DNA of 64,000 nt from Dromaius novaehollandiae (taxonomy: Eukaryota > Chordata > Aves > Casuariiformes > Dromaiidae): assembly GCF_036370855.1 (NCBI RefSeq), contig NW_026991398.1, positions 248,001 through 312,000 of the forward strand, given 5' to 3'. Numbering within the stretch: position 1 is the stretch's first letter; the number at the start of each line of letters is the position of its first letter. The notes beneath the pieces are model-generated. The model searched no databases. It was given only the letters and a program-made list of their open reading frames with translations, and was not told the origin of the DNA. Of this stretch, positions 33,464 to 46,289 are shown in pieces. A program made the translations under genes and the position numbers.

Positions 33464-34570
33464 CTGTCCAAAGGAGAAAAGACATTGAGAAGTTAGAGAA
33501 TTTTCAAGCAAAAAGCCCCCAGTTGTTGCAGTTCTCATACAACCCCCCACTTTGCTTTTCTCTTTACTGAGAGGATCTCTATGCAGCTCCCTTGCTTGAG
33601 ATCTACTTTGCACTGGCTGAGTGTGCTGCCGTGAGGAGCAGGGGCCTCTGCCCGTGGGCTCCAGAGGAGTCTGTCCTGCTGTATGGCAGTGGGAACAGGG
33701 GACTATTTCTGTCAGGTGAAATTCACTTTGCCTATAGAAGAGCTTTCTAGTGTCTTCATTCTGAATTGCAAAGAATGAGGTTGGAGAAAAGAAAAATTAG
33801 TGATTTTTTAATATTATTTATTTTCTTTTGCATGTCCATGTCACCGCTGGGACTTGTTCCTTGAAGGTGGAAATCCTCAGCATTTCTACTGAGTCCTCAG
33901 AAAAATGGATTGACTGTCCCTTGCTGCAGAGTGAGGACAGCTAGTCTATTAGTCCTGTTCCAAGCTGTCCTGTGCTTGCATGTCTTTGAGCTGGAGCATA
34001 AGCCACACTCATATGCTGCCCTAAAAAGAAACCAGCCACTGCTGAGAGCCAGTTTCAAAGTGCAGACATCCAGCCTTGGACCAGAGGGAGGTCTGCACAC
34101 TCCCCTTCTAGCCAAGGACACACAGGGCTCTTTTCAGATGCCTATATACAGCCTCCCACCACTATCTCCATACTCTCAGCATCTCTGCACCTTCTTCTTT
34201 TCTCTCTTAGATATCACAGAGATGCTATGAGACAGCTGTGCCTTTCTAGAGGGCAGCTCGCAGCCCAGCAGGACCCAAAAAGGAAACGGTCAAAGGACCA
34301 TTAGGACTGAAGATGGTCTCTCCTTAAGGGAGGATCAGCTCATTTCCCAACCCCAGAGCTCCACAGGTCAGAAGGGGGCTGGGGAAATCTCATTTCCATG
34401 CAGATCCCTCTGTTGCACAACTTGCAGCACTCATGTCTGAACCCCACCCCTGAGACCTGAGAGCAAGAACAGGAACAGCATGGACAGGAGGAGAAAGAAG
34501 GAGCAACCCCGTGATCCTACTGCTGAAGGAGGCAAGGAGAAAAGAGAGAAAGATGGGAACTCAGGAAAGC
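33464..34570. repeat. OR-3 proximal upstream intron-like sequence
   Basis: No gene is seen. 33900-34330 matches 21700-22010 in inverted orientation. It would form the last intron of OR-3, between non-coding exon 2 and the coding exon. Confidence 0.6.
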
Positions 34571-34575
34571 CTTAC

Positions 34576-34755
34576 CCACCTGGACATGCCACCTTGCAGA
34601 TGGTGACATTACAGGACAGTCACCCTCAGCCACTTTGTCAGACAGCATGAAACGGGTCCGTGGAAAGAGAGAGGTTCCTCTCCTCTGCAGGACGTCTGGC
34701 TGCAGAGAAGATGGCTCATGCCCTAGACTCCATATCTTTCAGGGCAGAGGCTCTG
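34576..34755 (-). other. OR-3 non-coding exon 2 (candidate, 180 bp)
   Basis: On the minus strand the acceptor TGTCTCCTCTCCCACCCAG precedes 34755 and the donor GTAAGG follows 34576. It has exactly the length of the OR-2 copy. The frame that is open in OR-2 has an early TAG here, which argues for an untranslated exon. Confidence 0.45.
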
Positions 34756-35780
34756 CTGGGTGGGAGAGGAGACACAGGGCACTTGCTCAGAGGAAGACAT
34801 CAGCATCAAAAGTACTGACCATGACTTGCCTAAATCCATTCTCCCATGATGTTTCTGTTAGCAGTTCCTTCTCATTCCCTGCCCATCTCTGCTGCCTGGA
34901 GCTGTCCTTGCTGGAAGCTCTTTCTCTGTCCCAACATCTTTTCCCTAGTCTGTGCTCCCAGACCCCTTCCCACCCTCTGTGTGCTCAGTTCTGCCCTACA
35001 GAAGCCCCCCAGGACAGGGCACTTGCCAGGGGCATCTCTGTGCATGCAGGTCCTAAGCAGCAAGTGAGATAAACTCCCATGAGGCCACACAGGTGATGCT
35101 AATGCTGTCTGTAGACTAAGGTGAGGCTAAAGCAGCTTGATGAGATTTCTCACAGACCTATTAATCTCTCAGAATAAAGGTTCAGGAGTCCCAGTTCCTT
35201 GACAAAACAGAGAAGTCTTTCTTTTTTTCTCCCTGACAAAATGAGGGAATTGAAAGTGCAGATACCAGAAGCAAAGCTCCTTCTCTTTCAGGTAGCCCTT
35301 CTCTTGATATTTCTCTTGAAAGTTTCCTCAGACATCTCCTGTGCATGAGCTAGAGCTGTGAGCAGCCCTGATCCACACAGCACCCTCTCAGCGGGAGAAT
35401 GAACCTGCCCTGCTGGGGGTCGCTCCTCTCACCCAGAGCTTCTCCCTGCAGTGCCATGGGGAGCTCCCTGGGCAGGCTGAGTGCTGACCCTCACAGGCAG
35501 CAGAATCACTGCTCTGAACTTGTCTGAATTACAGCCCTGCACAGACCTGAGGGCACATCCAGGCTTCACCCCCATGCAGCTGAACCTGGAAGAAGGGAGC
35601 AGCATGCCCTGTCCCTGAGATGGTGTGACAGGGAATCCCTGCTCTAAAGCATCTCCTCCTCTTATGCACTAGAAGAACAGGGAGAGCAATTCTTAAAAAG
35701 CCTATCAGTCATGGGATGGAATGGGTTCAGAAGATCCCTCCCGAAACCTCAATAATATTGCTGTACAGCCAGAGACTTAC

Positions 35781-36045
35781 TGTGTCAAGGGATGTGAAGA
35801 TTTCTCCCACAAGCAGCTCTCCTCTGTCCTCCCACTCCACACTGCCTTGCACTCCTCTCTGCCTTCTCTCAGCTCATGTCAGCAGCAGCAGGCAGTGCCC
35901 GCAGCCCTGCTGCTCTTTGCAGAGGAGCTGCTCCTGCACACAGCTGTGTCTGGGCAGTGCTGCCAGGTTGTCAGGAGCTCCCTCCATCCCAGGAGCCTGG
36001 TCCCACTCAGGAGCAGAGGCCCAGCTGAAGACACAAATGTCTCTG
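35781..36045 (-). other. OR-3 non-coding exon 1 (5' end approximate)
   Basis: Inverted copy of the OR-1 exon, ending in GTAAGT (35780 down to 35775) on the minus strand. A conserved pyrimidine-rich AG (near 35687) and a GTGAGA (near 35420) also recur in modules A and C, and might bound a further optional exon. Confidence 0.5.
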
Positions 36046-36047
36046 TC

Positions 36048-36115
36048 CCTTGTGCTCCCTCCTCCTCGGAAATGTTCACTGCAGTAAACTAAAATAATCG
36101 CCTATTGTCCTTTGC
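36048..36115 (-). promoter_or_regulatory. OR-3 promoter-like block
   Basis: Minus-strand GATTATTTT (about 36091-36099) and the conserved 'tagcaaaggacaatagg' wording are present. The EBF-like site is changed (the block reads TTTCCGAGGA), so it is weaker here. Confidence 0.45.
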
Positions 36116-36119
36116 TAAA

Positions 36120-36975
36120 GAGTGCAGAGAAACTGATTCCAACATTGCAACTTATTTCATCAGAGGCTGTCTATCTATGATCAGTGGAAATGTCCCACTC
36201 TGGAAGCCCCTATTCCTATCTCTTCACTAGGCAGGACACCTAGACAGGGACAAGAAGGGAGGTCATTGACACATGGTTTGCGTGTTGATTCAGATGAGTC
36301 AATCTGGACATCACACGCTGGTTTAGAAGCCCCTGGGTTGGGGTGGGATTCAGATCTCTCCTGTGAACTCCACAAACACAGAGGAGGTGGGATTGCCCTT
36401 GCCAAAACTGAAGTGAGCACACACAGAGCTCTGCATGGGAGCTCCTTGTCTAAGCTCCCGTTATAATCACTGGAGAGGGAGAATGAGTCAGTTGCCCACA
36501 CACAAACACCTGGTAACAGTTGAAGAGACAGAGGTGGTTAAAGGCATGTGCCAGTGTCTGCTTGCTCTGGCTGAGTGACTATGAGACCCCCATCCTTCCA
36601 GAACATCAGGTGGGGGCCAGGTGGGGAGTTTCCTTGGCCTTCTGTAATGACACTAGATGCCTACTGCTCCTACTAGAACTCCACTCACTGTGAAGCAGAG
36701 ACACAGGCAGACCTCTGCAGTCCCAAAAGCTAACAGAATTCAGTGCAGACATGTGATTTAATGACATAAGATAGGCCATAGGTAGGGATCATATCTGATG
36801 CCTGGGGTGTCCAGCACAACCACATGTCTCTAGCACATACAGCATGGCACCTGCAGGAAAACCATGCCCCTTTGGAGTGGTGCTGGGCAAGTGCCCCAGG
36901 GCCCCTCAGGTTTCCTACCTGTGCACAAACAACTGGATCCCCACTGCTGCCATTAGGCCAAGTCCATCCCAGCTA
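36120..36975. repeat. OR-3 distal upstream flank, conserved between modules
   Basis: Inverted copy of 14260-15105. No gene is seen. Confidence 0.65.
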
Positions 36976-36979
36976 CATT

Positions 36980-37440
36980 CAAGTGTGCTGCATAAATGGG
37001 AGGCACATCACACCAAGGTCTCTGCTCTAGTCTCTGCACTCTCAAACCCTCTTGCTCTCCTCCCCCCTGAACCTCTTCTCACCCCTGGATGTTATGACCA
37101 GGGACTGGGCTAATGATGACCTCAGGGTGGCTCGATCACAGGCTGCCTAGGCCCCGGGACTTCTTCAGTGGCACCTTGTCCTGCTTGGACATCAGTCCAC
37201 CTCTGTCACAGGCCCCATGGTGCTGCAGAGTCGGCTCAGGCAGCAAACCCCTCTCCTGCCATTCCTGCACAGCCCAGCTCTGTTTCTCCCTGGCCTTGGG
37301 CACTGCAGGGTTTGCTCTCTCAGTGGGAACCTCCTTTCACCATCACATTGCCACCTGCTATCTATGCCAGCATGTCTCTGCTCTGAAGTGGGGCCATCGT
37401 ACACACGGTGTCCTTGGATTTGGGTAACTGGTTTCACCAT
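36980..37440 (+). pseudogene. Relic olfactory receptor, module C
   Basis: Plus-strand relic, opposite in direction to OR-3, as in every module. It has FFSGTLSCLDIS (TM2), AQLCFSLALGTAGFAL (TM3) and HHHIATC at the DRYVAIC position, followed by the correctly spaced Cys-containing region. It is frameshifted, and its 3' half is replaced by a CR1 in the same orientation, the mirror image of module A. Confidence 0.7.
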
Positions 37441-37479
37441 GACCAATCTGTTCTCTGTGCCACAGCTGAGGCTCTGTAG

Positions 37480-40330
37480 CCCAAAGAGATGCAAATGCCT
37501 GCAGGCTGGGGCACAGCCAGGAGCACAAGCTGTCACAGGACTGCAACATCATTGGAAGAACTGATTTGTGGTGGGAGCACCCACATGACTGGAGCGCTCT
37601 TATTGGAGGGTACAAGCTCTTCAAGAGAGACTGTCAAGGAAGATGAGGAGGGGGGATGTCCTTGGTGTGAAGGGGCAGCTCAGATGTGTGGAGCTCTTCC
37701 ATGGAAGAAGCAAGGCTTTGCATGAGTGCTTGGATGCAGTCTCCTTTAAGCAATGTGAACAAATCTGTGACTCACGGGCCCTGGTTCTTAGGGTGGTGGT
37801 GATGGTGGTGATTTTCATGTCCCAGATATTAACTGGAAGGGCAAGCAGCAGAGTGCAAGCAGGCCAGGCGGTTTCTGGAGGGCATCGGGGACAACTTCTT
37901 AGCACAGGTGTATGATGGGACAATACTCATGATACTTTCTTATATCCACTAATTTCAAACAGGGAGGAACTGACCAGGGATGGGATAGGCAGTGGCAGCC
38001 TTGCCTACAGTGACCATGAAAAAGTAGAGTTCTATATCCTGAGCAGAGAGAGGAAGGATAGTGGCAGAGCACAGACCCTGGACTTCAGAGGAGCAGACTT
38101 GGGCCTGTTCAGGGGATGGTGGGGGTTCCCATGGGAGGCAGTTCTGAAGGGTCTAGGAGCTCAGGAAAGCCATCAGGTCTTTAAGGACAGCATCTGCCAC
38201 ACACAAGGACGGTCCGTCCCAATACTCAGAAAAACTAGTAGACATCTCAGGAGATCGGCTTGGCTGCATTGGGAACTCAAGACTGAGCTCCAGGGCAATA
38301 AGGCAGCATACCGGAAGCAGGAGGAAGGAGAGGCTGCAAAGGAGAAATTCAGAAACATTGTCCAGCAAAGCAGGCATGGTGTTAGAGAAGCCAAAGCTCC
38401 CCAAGTGAAGACACTTGCAGGGTACATCAAGGGCATGAGGAAGAGCTGCTGCTGCTTCAGTTGCAGGAAAAGGGTGAAAAGGAAAATGTGGGCTCACTGC
38501 TGAATGGGGCAGGGAATCTAGTAGTAGCAAATATAGATAGGAATGAGCTCAAGTCCTTCTTGGCTTCAGTCTTCACCAGCAAAGTCTCCAAGGCTGTTGT
38601 GCCTAGAGTCAGGACTTCAGAAGAGAAGAGTGACCAACAGTGGATGACAGCTGAGTGAGGCAACTCAACTCATACAAGTCTATGAGACTGGATGGGCTGC
38701 ATCCAAGGACATTGAGAGGGCTCGTCACTATCACAAGATGACCATTCTCTATCACCTTTGAAAGGCTGTGAAGATCAAGGGAATTCCCAATGAGCAGAAA
38801 AAGGAATGTGTTGTGTCCATCCTCAAAAAAGGCCACAAGGGCACCCCAAGGAGCTGCAAGCCATTCAGCCTAGCTTTCATGAAGAATGTTTCATGGAATG
38901 ATGCCTCTCTCATTACAGTTACGGGCATGTGAAGAAGGTGACTGGGAGCAGTCAGCATGGATTTTCTGAAGCTAAATCATTCCTGAGCAACCTGATTGCC
39001 TTCTGTGATAAAAGACCAGCACTTATGGAAGAGAGGAGAGGAGTGGATGTCATGATTTTAGCAAGGTGCTTGACACTGTCTCACAACAAGTAAGGCATTA
39101 TGATAGGCTGGGTAGACAACCAAATGAGAAAAAAGCTGGTTGGATGATCGAGCTCAGAGGGTTTTTGTGAATGGGTCAGGCTTTACCTGGAAGCCAGTGA
39201 CAAGTGGAGGATGCAGGGGTCTATATTCTTACTTGTCCCGTCTAACAGGTTCATCAGTGACCTGGAGGACACAACTCTCATCACAGTTGCAGATGGCACC
39301 TAATCAGGAGAACAGTCGTAAGGTTGAGGGCTGCCATCCAGATAGATCTCAGCAGGCAGGAGGAATGGACTGCCAGAAACTTTGTGAAATTCACAAACAA
39401 AACAAATGCCTGGTCCTGCACCCGGGGTAGACCTGTAGTGATATGGGCCTTTCGGTGCATCACCTGCAGTGATATGGGCTCAGGAGCACCCAGCAGGGCA
39501 GCAACTCTGCAGAAAAAGATGTGGGATTCTTTGTGGTTAGCGAGCTGAACGTGAGCCAGCAGCATGCCCTGGCACCAAAGGAGGCCACAGCATCCTGGGC
39601 TGCCTGAATAAGAACACAGCCGGGAGATGGAGGGAAGTTACTATCCTCCTCTACTCAAAACTCATTAGAGCACATCTAGATACTACATCCATTTGGGGCC
39701 CTCTTCAGAAAAACACCGTTGATTACAAGGAGTGAATTCAGTGGCAGGCCCTCAAGGTGGTTGGGTGCTGGAGCACTTGCCCTGTGAGGAGAGACTGACA
39801 CCTGTACCTTAGTACAAGATACCAAATAAGTGTGACACACACAGAAAGCATGAGGGTGATTGCATCTAATGTGCCTAAGGTCCTCAGCAAATCCAGTAAA
39901 ATACAGAAGGAGTGGAAGAACCATTAACATCCCAGGCACACACAGGGAACGTTGACTTTGTCACTATGGGAGGCTGAGGGAGCTAGGTTTATTCAGCCTG
40001 GAGAAGAGAAGGCTTTGGGCAGACCTAATTACAGTCTCCCCACGCCTGCCAGAATGTCACCAAGAAGACTGAGCCAGGCTTTTCATCGTTGTGCATGACG
40101 AGAGGATGAGGCCTAATGGCCATTAGCTGAAACAAGAGAGGTTCAGGCTGGGTGTAAGGAGAAACTTTTGACCCCTCCAGACAGTCAAGCACTGGAGCAG
40201 GTTGCTCAGAGAGGCTGTGCCATCTCCATCCTCAGAGGTTTTCAAGTCCTAAATGACTAAAGCCCTGAGCAACCTGGCTGCTGACCAGGTCAGCTGATAG
40301 CTGACTTTGCTGTGGGAAGGAAGCTGGGCC
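37480..40330 (+). mobile_element. CR1 LINE, nearly full ORF2 span plus 3' part, sense, decayed
   Basis: Endonuclease-region text (DFHVPDINWKGKQ near 37810-37850) is followed by linker-region text (the 38230-38500 frame has LQGNKAAYRKQEEGEAAKE). Reverse-transcriptase text follows at 38690-39290 and 3' untranslated text at 39320-40260. Many frameshifts and stops make it inactive. It is the inverted counterpart of 11190-13790, so the insertion predates the duplication. Confidence 0.88.
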
Positions 40331-40479
40331 AGAGATGGTTGCCATGGTGATTCCTACCTTTGCCAGCAGTTCCTTTAAACTAATACCTCCTTTTATTATG
40401 TGTAGCGTCCTGCAGTTCCTCCTGCTGTTATCCTGTCAGAGGCACTGCAAGGCAGGATGAGCCATCTGCGCACACACAT

Positions 40480-41160
40480 TTACAGCTGAAACAATGGAGC
40501 TTCAGTCCAGAGGGGCCTTGAGAAACTTGGGCATTTGGCCAACAGAAACCTCATGACGTTGTACAAGGAGAAGTGGCAGGTCCTGCGTCAGGGGACAGAA
40601 CAACTCATGCTTCAGGACAGGCTGGAACCTAACGGACAAAGGAGTGACCCCATGGAGAAGGGCCTGGATGTTACGAGGGATGCCATATGAGCCGGCGTAG
40701 GCACTCACTGCAAATGAGGCCAGCTGCATACTGAGCTGCATTAGGAAGAGCATAGCCACCCGGGCAAGGGCACTTCTTATCCCCCTTAGCTCAGCACTGG
40801 AGTGGCCACATCTGGAACAGTGTGTCCCAGTGTGGGCTGCTCAGTGCTGGAGGAATGGGGAGCAACTGGAGAGAGTCCGGAGGAGGTCTGCCAAGATGGG
40901 GTTTCTGTCCTCAGGCACATGGCCTGTAAGGAGAGGCTGAGGGACCTGGGCTTCTTTAGCTTGGTGAAGTGTTAGAGATAAGGGGAATACAGGGGTAGGG
41001 TAGCCTGTGACTTCTTGAAGAGTGATTTCAGAGATGATGGAGCTTTTCTTGGTAGTGGGAAACAGCACAAAAGGGGGAAACAGCCACAAACTGCAGATGA
41101 AAGGTACAGACTGGATGTCTGGAAGAATAAATGTCACTTGAAGGGTAGTGCTGTGGTGCA
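40480..41160 (+). mobile_element. CR1 LINE, 3' fragment, sense
   Basis: Wording such as 'gagcaactggagagagtccg' and 'gtaaggagaggctgagggac' marks the CR1 3' region. It is a separate insertion from the element ending near 40330, because the 3' region occurs twice. Confidence 0.8.
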
Positions 41161-41399
41161 ACAGGTCACCCAGGGGGAGTCTGTGATCAGCCCCTGGCTT
41201 TGCATTTCAAAGAACAGCCAAGGAGGACAGAGACACATCAGTAAAGACTGAGAGATCCCAGTATGAGAGCAAGGTGGGGAAGCAGGCTGGGTGTCTACTG
41301 CCTGCAGGGAAACAGGTGCAGGTTTGGGACAGCTTAGGACAGCCTGAGGTGGAGATGGCTGAGGACACTGTCAAGGCTGAAAGCCTTCAACAGAACTGA

Positions 41400-42420
41400 G
41401 GTCTCTGTCTTCTTGGCTATGGCTGGTGTCTCTGCCATTGAGGCCTATGAGAAGAAACTTTTTTCTTATGGCACCAGGGCCTCTTTGCCTGCCTTCCCCC
41501 AGGGACCCAAGGTGTGCTGTATCGTTGTCCTGCATTTGGCCTTGCACACCCCGACCTGTGCACTGCCCCCAGGAACAGCCCTGGGCAACACATGGGGGAA
41601 AGGATCGCCCTACCCAGGAGCTGTGTGTCAGTGCCTGGCTGCTCTGCTTGATAACACACATCCAGGTTGACTTGGCATCAGAGGCACCTGCACATTGCCT
41701 TTGCCTGCCTGCAATCAGGGCCTCCAACTTTCTGCTCTAATCAGCCCCCAGGGAGTCTTCCTTGCTAATGGCCCTCAGTGGGACCCATTAACACTCCAAG
41801 AAACTTTGGGATTTTCTTCTGACTTCAACTTCTTGAGAGGTTTGTTCAGTCTCCTCTCAGCCTGTGAGGTTCATGGACTCAGCACCAAATACACCCGAGG
41901 GGTCATTAAAATGCATAGCTCCCCAAAGAGCCATGACTCTTCCCATGATTTTCTTCAGCACTTCAATTCTTGTGTGGTTAATCGGAGAGGTTTCAGGAGT
42001 GTATTGAAAAAGAAAGAATTTCTGGTTTTAAAGCTTTTTCCATATTTTTCATCTTACAAATTGGAGTGATATGACATTCTCCAACTGATACTGATCCAGA
42101 GTGTCTCCTAATGAAGTCTGCACATGGAGGAAAAGCAGCATCCTTGATGTTAGACATGCATGGAAAAGATTCCTCCCCACCTCCCCAGCCCTGACAGTTC
42201 CCTCATTAGCCACTGGGGACTTAGAGCACTCCTGCTAAAAATCTAACCTTTTTCCACTCAAGGCTGTAGCTAAATGTTACAGCTCATGTGCATCAATTCC
42301 TACCTGCTTTCCATAGAGAACTAGCTGCAAAGAGATGTCTCAATTGCAATCAAACAAAAATAAACTCAATCCAGTGTCATAAGAAATAAAATGCACTTCT
42401 CAACTGTATGCCAAGTCCAG
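41400..42420. repeat. Repeated 1-kb element, inverted copy
   Basis: Inverted counterpart of 10140-11160, with 'ggttcatggactcagcacc' and 'gtcattaaaatgcatag'. It marks the outer edge of the inverted OR-3 module. Confidence 0.75.
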
Positions 42421-42429
42421 GTTGCCTCC

Positions 42430-43930
42430 AGTGAGGCCCATCAGCTGATCACATACAAGAACCTCACAATCATCTTCCAAGCCCAGGGCCAGCTGCTGGC
42501 CTTTCAGCTTCCCTGATGGACATGAAGACTCAGCTCTGTGCCTGCTGCTACCCAATCAGGTCCTCCAGCAGAAGTGACCTCACAATCACCATCCAAGACA
42601 TGCACCAGCAGGGACAGGAGAGACCACAAAGTCAACATCCTAGCCCTGTGCCTGTGCGTAGCCTAGTAGGTACTACGGCAGCAGTGACCTCACAAGGAGC
42701 ATCCAAGCAAATGAGCTGCTGCTATCCAATCAGGTCATCAAGAAGAAGGGACATGGCAAAGTCATTACCAAGCCAGAGGCCAGCTCCTGGCTTATCAGGC
42801 ATTCACAAACAATTCACCTCACAATCAGCATCCAATCCACGTGCCTACTACTGGTCTACCAGCTGCTTGGGCAGAAGGGGCCTCACATGCACATGTCCCA
42901 GCCATGAGTCTGCTGCTGGTCTATCACAGCCTGAGACAGAAGTGACCTCACCACCACTTTCCCAGCAATGTGCCTGCTGCTGGCCCATCACCTGCACAGA
43001 CAGAAGTGACATCACTTTCACCTTTATGGTCATGTGCCTACATGACCATCCGAGGTGCTTCTGAGAAATAACTGCTCTCATCATAGTGTCCCCACCAGTC
43101 AGCCTTCATTCGGCCTACCAGCTGATCCTTTAGAAGTAACCTCACAGCCCTCTTCCAAGCCCACCTGCCTGCAGCAGGCCTTTCAGCTTCTCAGAAGGAC
43201 TGGACTTGCCATATGCCTGCTGCTATCCAAACAGGTACTCAGGCAGAAGTGACATCACAACACCCAAGCCATGTGCCTGCAAGTGGCCTATCAGGTACTC
43301 AGGCAGAAGTGACTGCACAAACACCTTCTCTGCGGATGAGCCAGGGGCTGCCCTACCACATGCTGAGACAGAAGTGACCTCACAATCAACATCCAAGCCA
43401 TGTGCCTGATGTTGGCCTATCAGGTACTGAGACACAAGTGACCTCACAGACAGTTTCCCACCCATGTGCTTGCTCCTGCCCCATCACCTGCAGACACAGA
43501 AGTGACCTCACACTCACCTGCATGGCAATGATGTGCCTCAAACTGGCCTTTGAACTTTAGAGCCTATCAGCCTGTCAGATACCAGGTCCCTCATTGTATC
43601 GTCCAAGCCCAGGTGCCTGCTGCTGACATGTCAGCTTCTCAGGTGGACATGACCCAGCCCTGTGCCTGCTGCCATCCAATCAGGTATTCAGGCAGAAGTG
43701 TCTTCATAAACATCATCTAAGCTATGTGCCTGCTCCTGGCTTATCCAGTACTGAGGCAGAAATGACCTCAAAATCAGCATCCTAGCCATGGGCCTGCTGC
43801 TGGCCTATCAGGCACTCTGGCAGAAGTGACCTCCCAGACAGTTTCCCACCCATGTGCTTGCTCCTGGCCCATCACCTGCGGACACAAAAGTGACCTCACA
43901 GTCACCTGCATGGTCCTGTGTCTCCTAAGA
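42430..43930 (+). repeat. Minisatellite array 2, unit about 63 bp
   Basis: About 23 imperfect units of the family seen at 1790-2480. Almost every unit carries the word AAGTGACCTCAC. Some units have the variant CTGCTATCCAATCAGG, which contains a CCAAT box. This is the longest of the arrays. Confidence 0.88.
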
Positions 43931-43969
43931 GTGTACAAGCTTCTGAGACACAATCCTCTCCTGCAGTAC

Positions 43970-44260
43970 AGGCATGATACAAGAGATGTTTGTCCTGCCA
44001 TTCAGAGGGACCTCAGCAGGCTGGAGAAATGGGTACAGAGAAACCTCATGAAGTTTCACAAAGGGAAATGCAATGTCTTGCACCAGGACACGCCGCGTGC
44101 TGACTGGCTGGAAAGCAGCTCAGCAGAGAAGGACCTACTTGGGGGCTCTGGGAGGCAGCACACAGCAGCATAAGCCAGAAACACGTCCACATGGCAAAGG
44201 CAGCCCATGACTTCCTGGGCTGCATTAGGGTAGTGCTGGCAGCAGGGCAAGGGCTCTGTG
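43970..44260 (+). mobile_element. CR1 LINE fragment inside the minisatellite, sense
   Basis: Text such as 'gaaacctcatgaagtttcac' and 'ggcaaaggcagcccatgac' is the region just 3' of the CR1 reverse transcriptase. It interrupts the minisatellite, which resumes at about 44270. Confidence 0.75.
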
Positions 44261-44269
44261 CCTGCAGGC

Positions 44270-44420
44270 TCTGTGTCAGCAGGAGATGGGCCTGCTCTCT
44301 AATCAGATACTCATCAGATACTGGCCCAGCAGATGATGAGGTACAAAAAACCTCACAGTCCCCTTCCAAGCTCACTGCCAGCTGCTGGCCGTTCAGCCTC
44401 CTGATGGACATGATGACCCA
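44270..44420 (+). repeat. Minisatellite remnant after the CR1 insertion
   Basis: Two to three degraded units follow the CR1 fragment. Confidence 0.6.
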
Positions 44421-44879
44421 GCTATGTGGGTTTGTTTTTTCTCTCTCTAGGAGAAAGGAGACACACTGGGATCTAGTCAGCATCCCAGCTGGAGATCCTG
44501 GCAAGAGCTTCAGGAACTGCAGGCCTCAACCAGCTCAGTGGCACATTGCAGAACATGCTCAGCTGAGGAGCATGTGGAAAGGTGAGGAACATAATTCTGA
44601 GGGGGCTTGCAAGTTATTTGCATCAAACAACTTCAGCTGTGCAAGCTGATTCTCAGCTATGACCCCTGAAGTATTTCCTGCTGACTTGCAGGCAAGTGCT
44701 TGAGCATCACTACTCACTCTGGTATGCCCACCTGGGAGAAGTGTTTTTAAAGCCAATTATTTTCTGAGGAAATCCTTTATCTTTGGAAGTTTCCCTTATT
44801 TTGCCCATTTGAAAAGCTAATGAGTGGCACTACTGCTTGAAAGGGTGCCTCTGAGAGCTGCACTGTGCCAAGACCTCTT

Positions 44880-45770
44880 CCTTGTTAAGTCCCATGTGAT
44901 CTAAACTGCTCTCTGAGGCCTCCTGCTTGATGTCAGACCCTGGACGTTTTTTTTCAGAGGCCAGGGCAGTGCGCAGATCATACCAGAGAGCCCCAAAGCA
45001 GTGAGGCCTTCAGCAGGAAGAGCTCAAGACCCTCTCCCCCCCAACTACAATTCACTGGATTGAAGGGGGAGTAATTGGATAGTTAAGTAAGGGTTAATTG
45101 AGGGACACTACTGCATTATTAGCAAAGAGTTTCTAGGGTCTGCTGCATGAGAAGAAAAGAGTGTCTGCACCCACATAGTCTCTGCTAACAGGAGAGAGAG
45201 GTAACTGCTATGCCGCTAGCCTAAAAAAAATTGTGGTTGTACACACCCCAGAAGTGTTAAATTCAAGAATCTCCAACAAGGAACCCTTTCTGAAAGATGA
45301 CCTCTTCTACTCCAAATACTCTAAGCTGCATATTTATATGTATTTCACAGTCTGTGTGGCATATCTGGCTGCAGATCCTGGCAAGAGCTTTGGAAGTTCA
45401 AGGCCTGAACCTCAGTGCACAGAAGGCAGCAGGCTGCCAGCATCCCTGGCTGTCACCACCAGGGCAGCCTGGGCCCTGCGAGCCAAGTCACCTCCTCCCC
45501 TCCAAGGGCTCCCCAGCTCCCCAGCCTGGCAGCACTCCCCACACACAGCACTGCTCTCTCCAGACACTTCCTCTCATAAGAAGTACAAACACACTGGGGC
45601 CACCACCCATCCCGAGCACAGGGCACCCCACCACTGTGACACACCGAACCTCCGACCCCTCGCCTCCCAGAGCCAACACGTGCCTCTGCAGCAGGGACAC
45701 ACAGGGCACAGCACCACACGTGGCAGCAGCCAGGGCACCCCCAGGGCCCCTAAACACACACAGACCAACT
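44880..45770. repeat. Segmental duplication, right copy (partner 1-910), with 400-bp unit
   Basis: Direct copy of the left edge of the window, including the 400-bp unit at 45370-45770. A piece of the unit's start also occurs at 44485-44530. No gene is seen; 45770-46290 is anonymous. Confidence 0.75.
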
Positions 45771-46289
45771 CTCCAGCCCTTCCATTCCCTTCCAGTCCTC
45801 CCAGACCTTCCAACGGGGACTTCCTCTGAACAGTCCCGAACAGCCCTGCCCTGCTCACTTCCCACCTCCAGGAATCCAAGGACAGAGATATCCTTCAGAT
45901 CTGGGAGAAAAATCTCAGCAGCCCCCTGGTATTTTGATGGGGAAGAATATTCCACAGCACATCAATACATAAAATCAGAGATTGCCAATGTCACTGCTCA
46001 CACCAGCACTTCACTCATTTAGCAGCGTAAAAATTCTAGCTGGACTCCCTCACCCACTGGCAGCAGGCTGTAAGCCTGTACTTAGGAAGAAGTGCATGGT
46101 TAAAGTCCACGTCTACATTCACCAGTGAACATCATCCACATTTTAAATGTAGCAGTACTAATTCATGATGAGGCAGTGGGATAACATTTGTGACAGATGG
46201 TGTGGAATATTATCTGCTTCTGCTTGATTTACTAGTTGCGTCTCTATACTGCTGTAGAGCTCTGCAGGTGTCAATCCCTCCTCCCGGCA

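Noticed and set aside
43223-43465. Tandem 21-residue protein repeat on the minus strand of the minisatellite
   Set aside because: It arises because the 63-bp period is a multiple of three. Units with indels break the frame and there is no start, splice or domain support.
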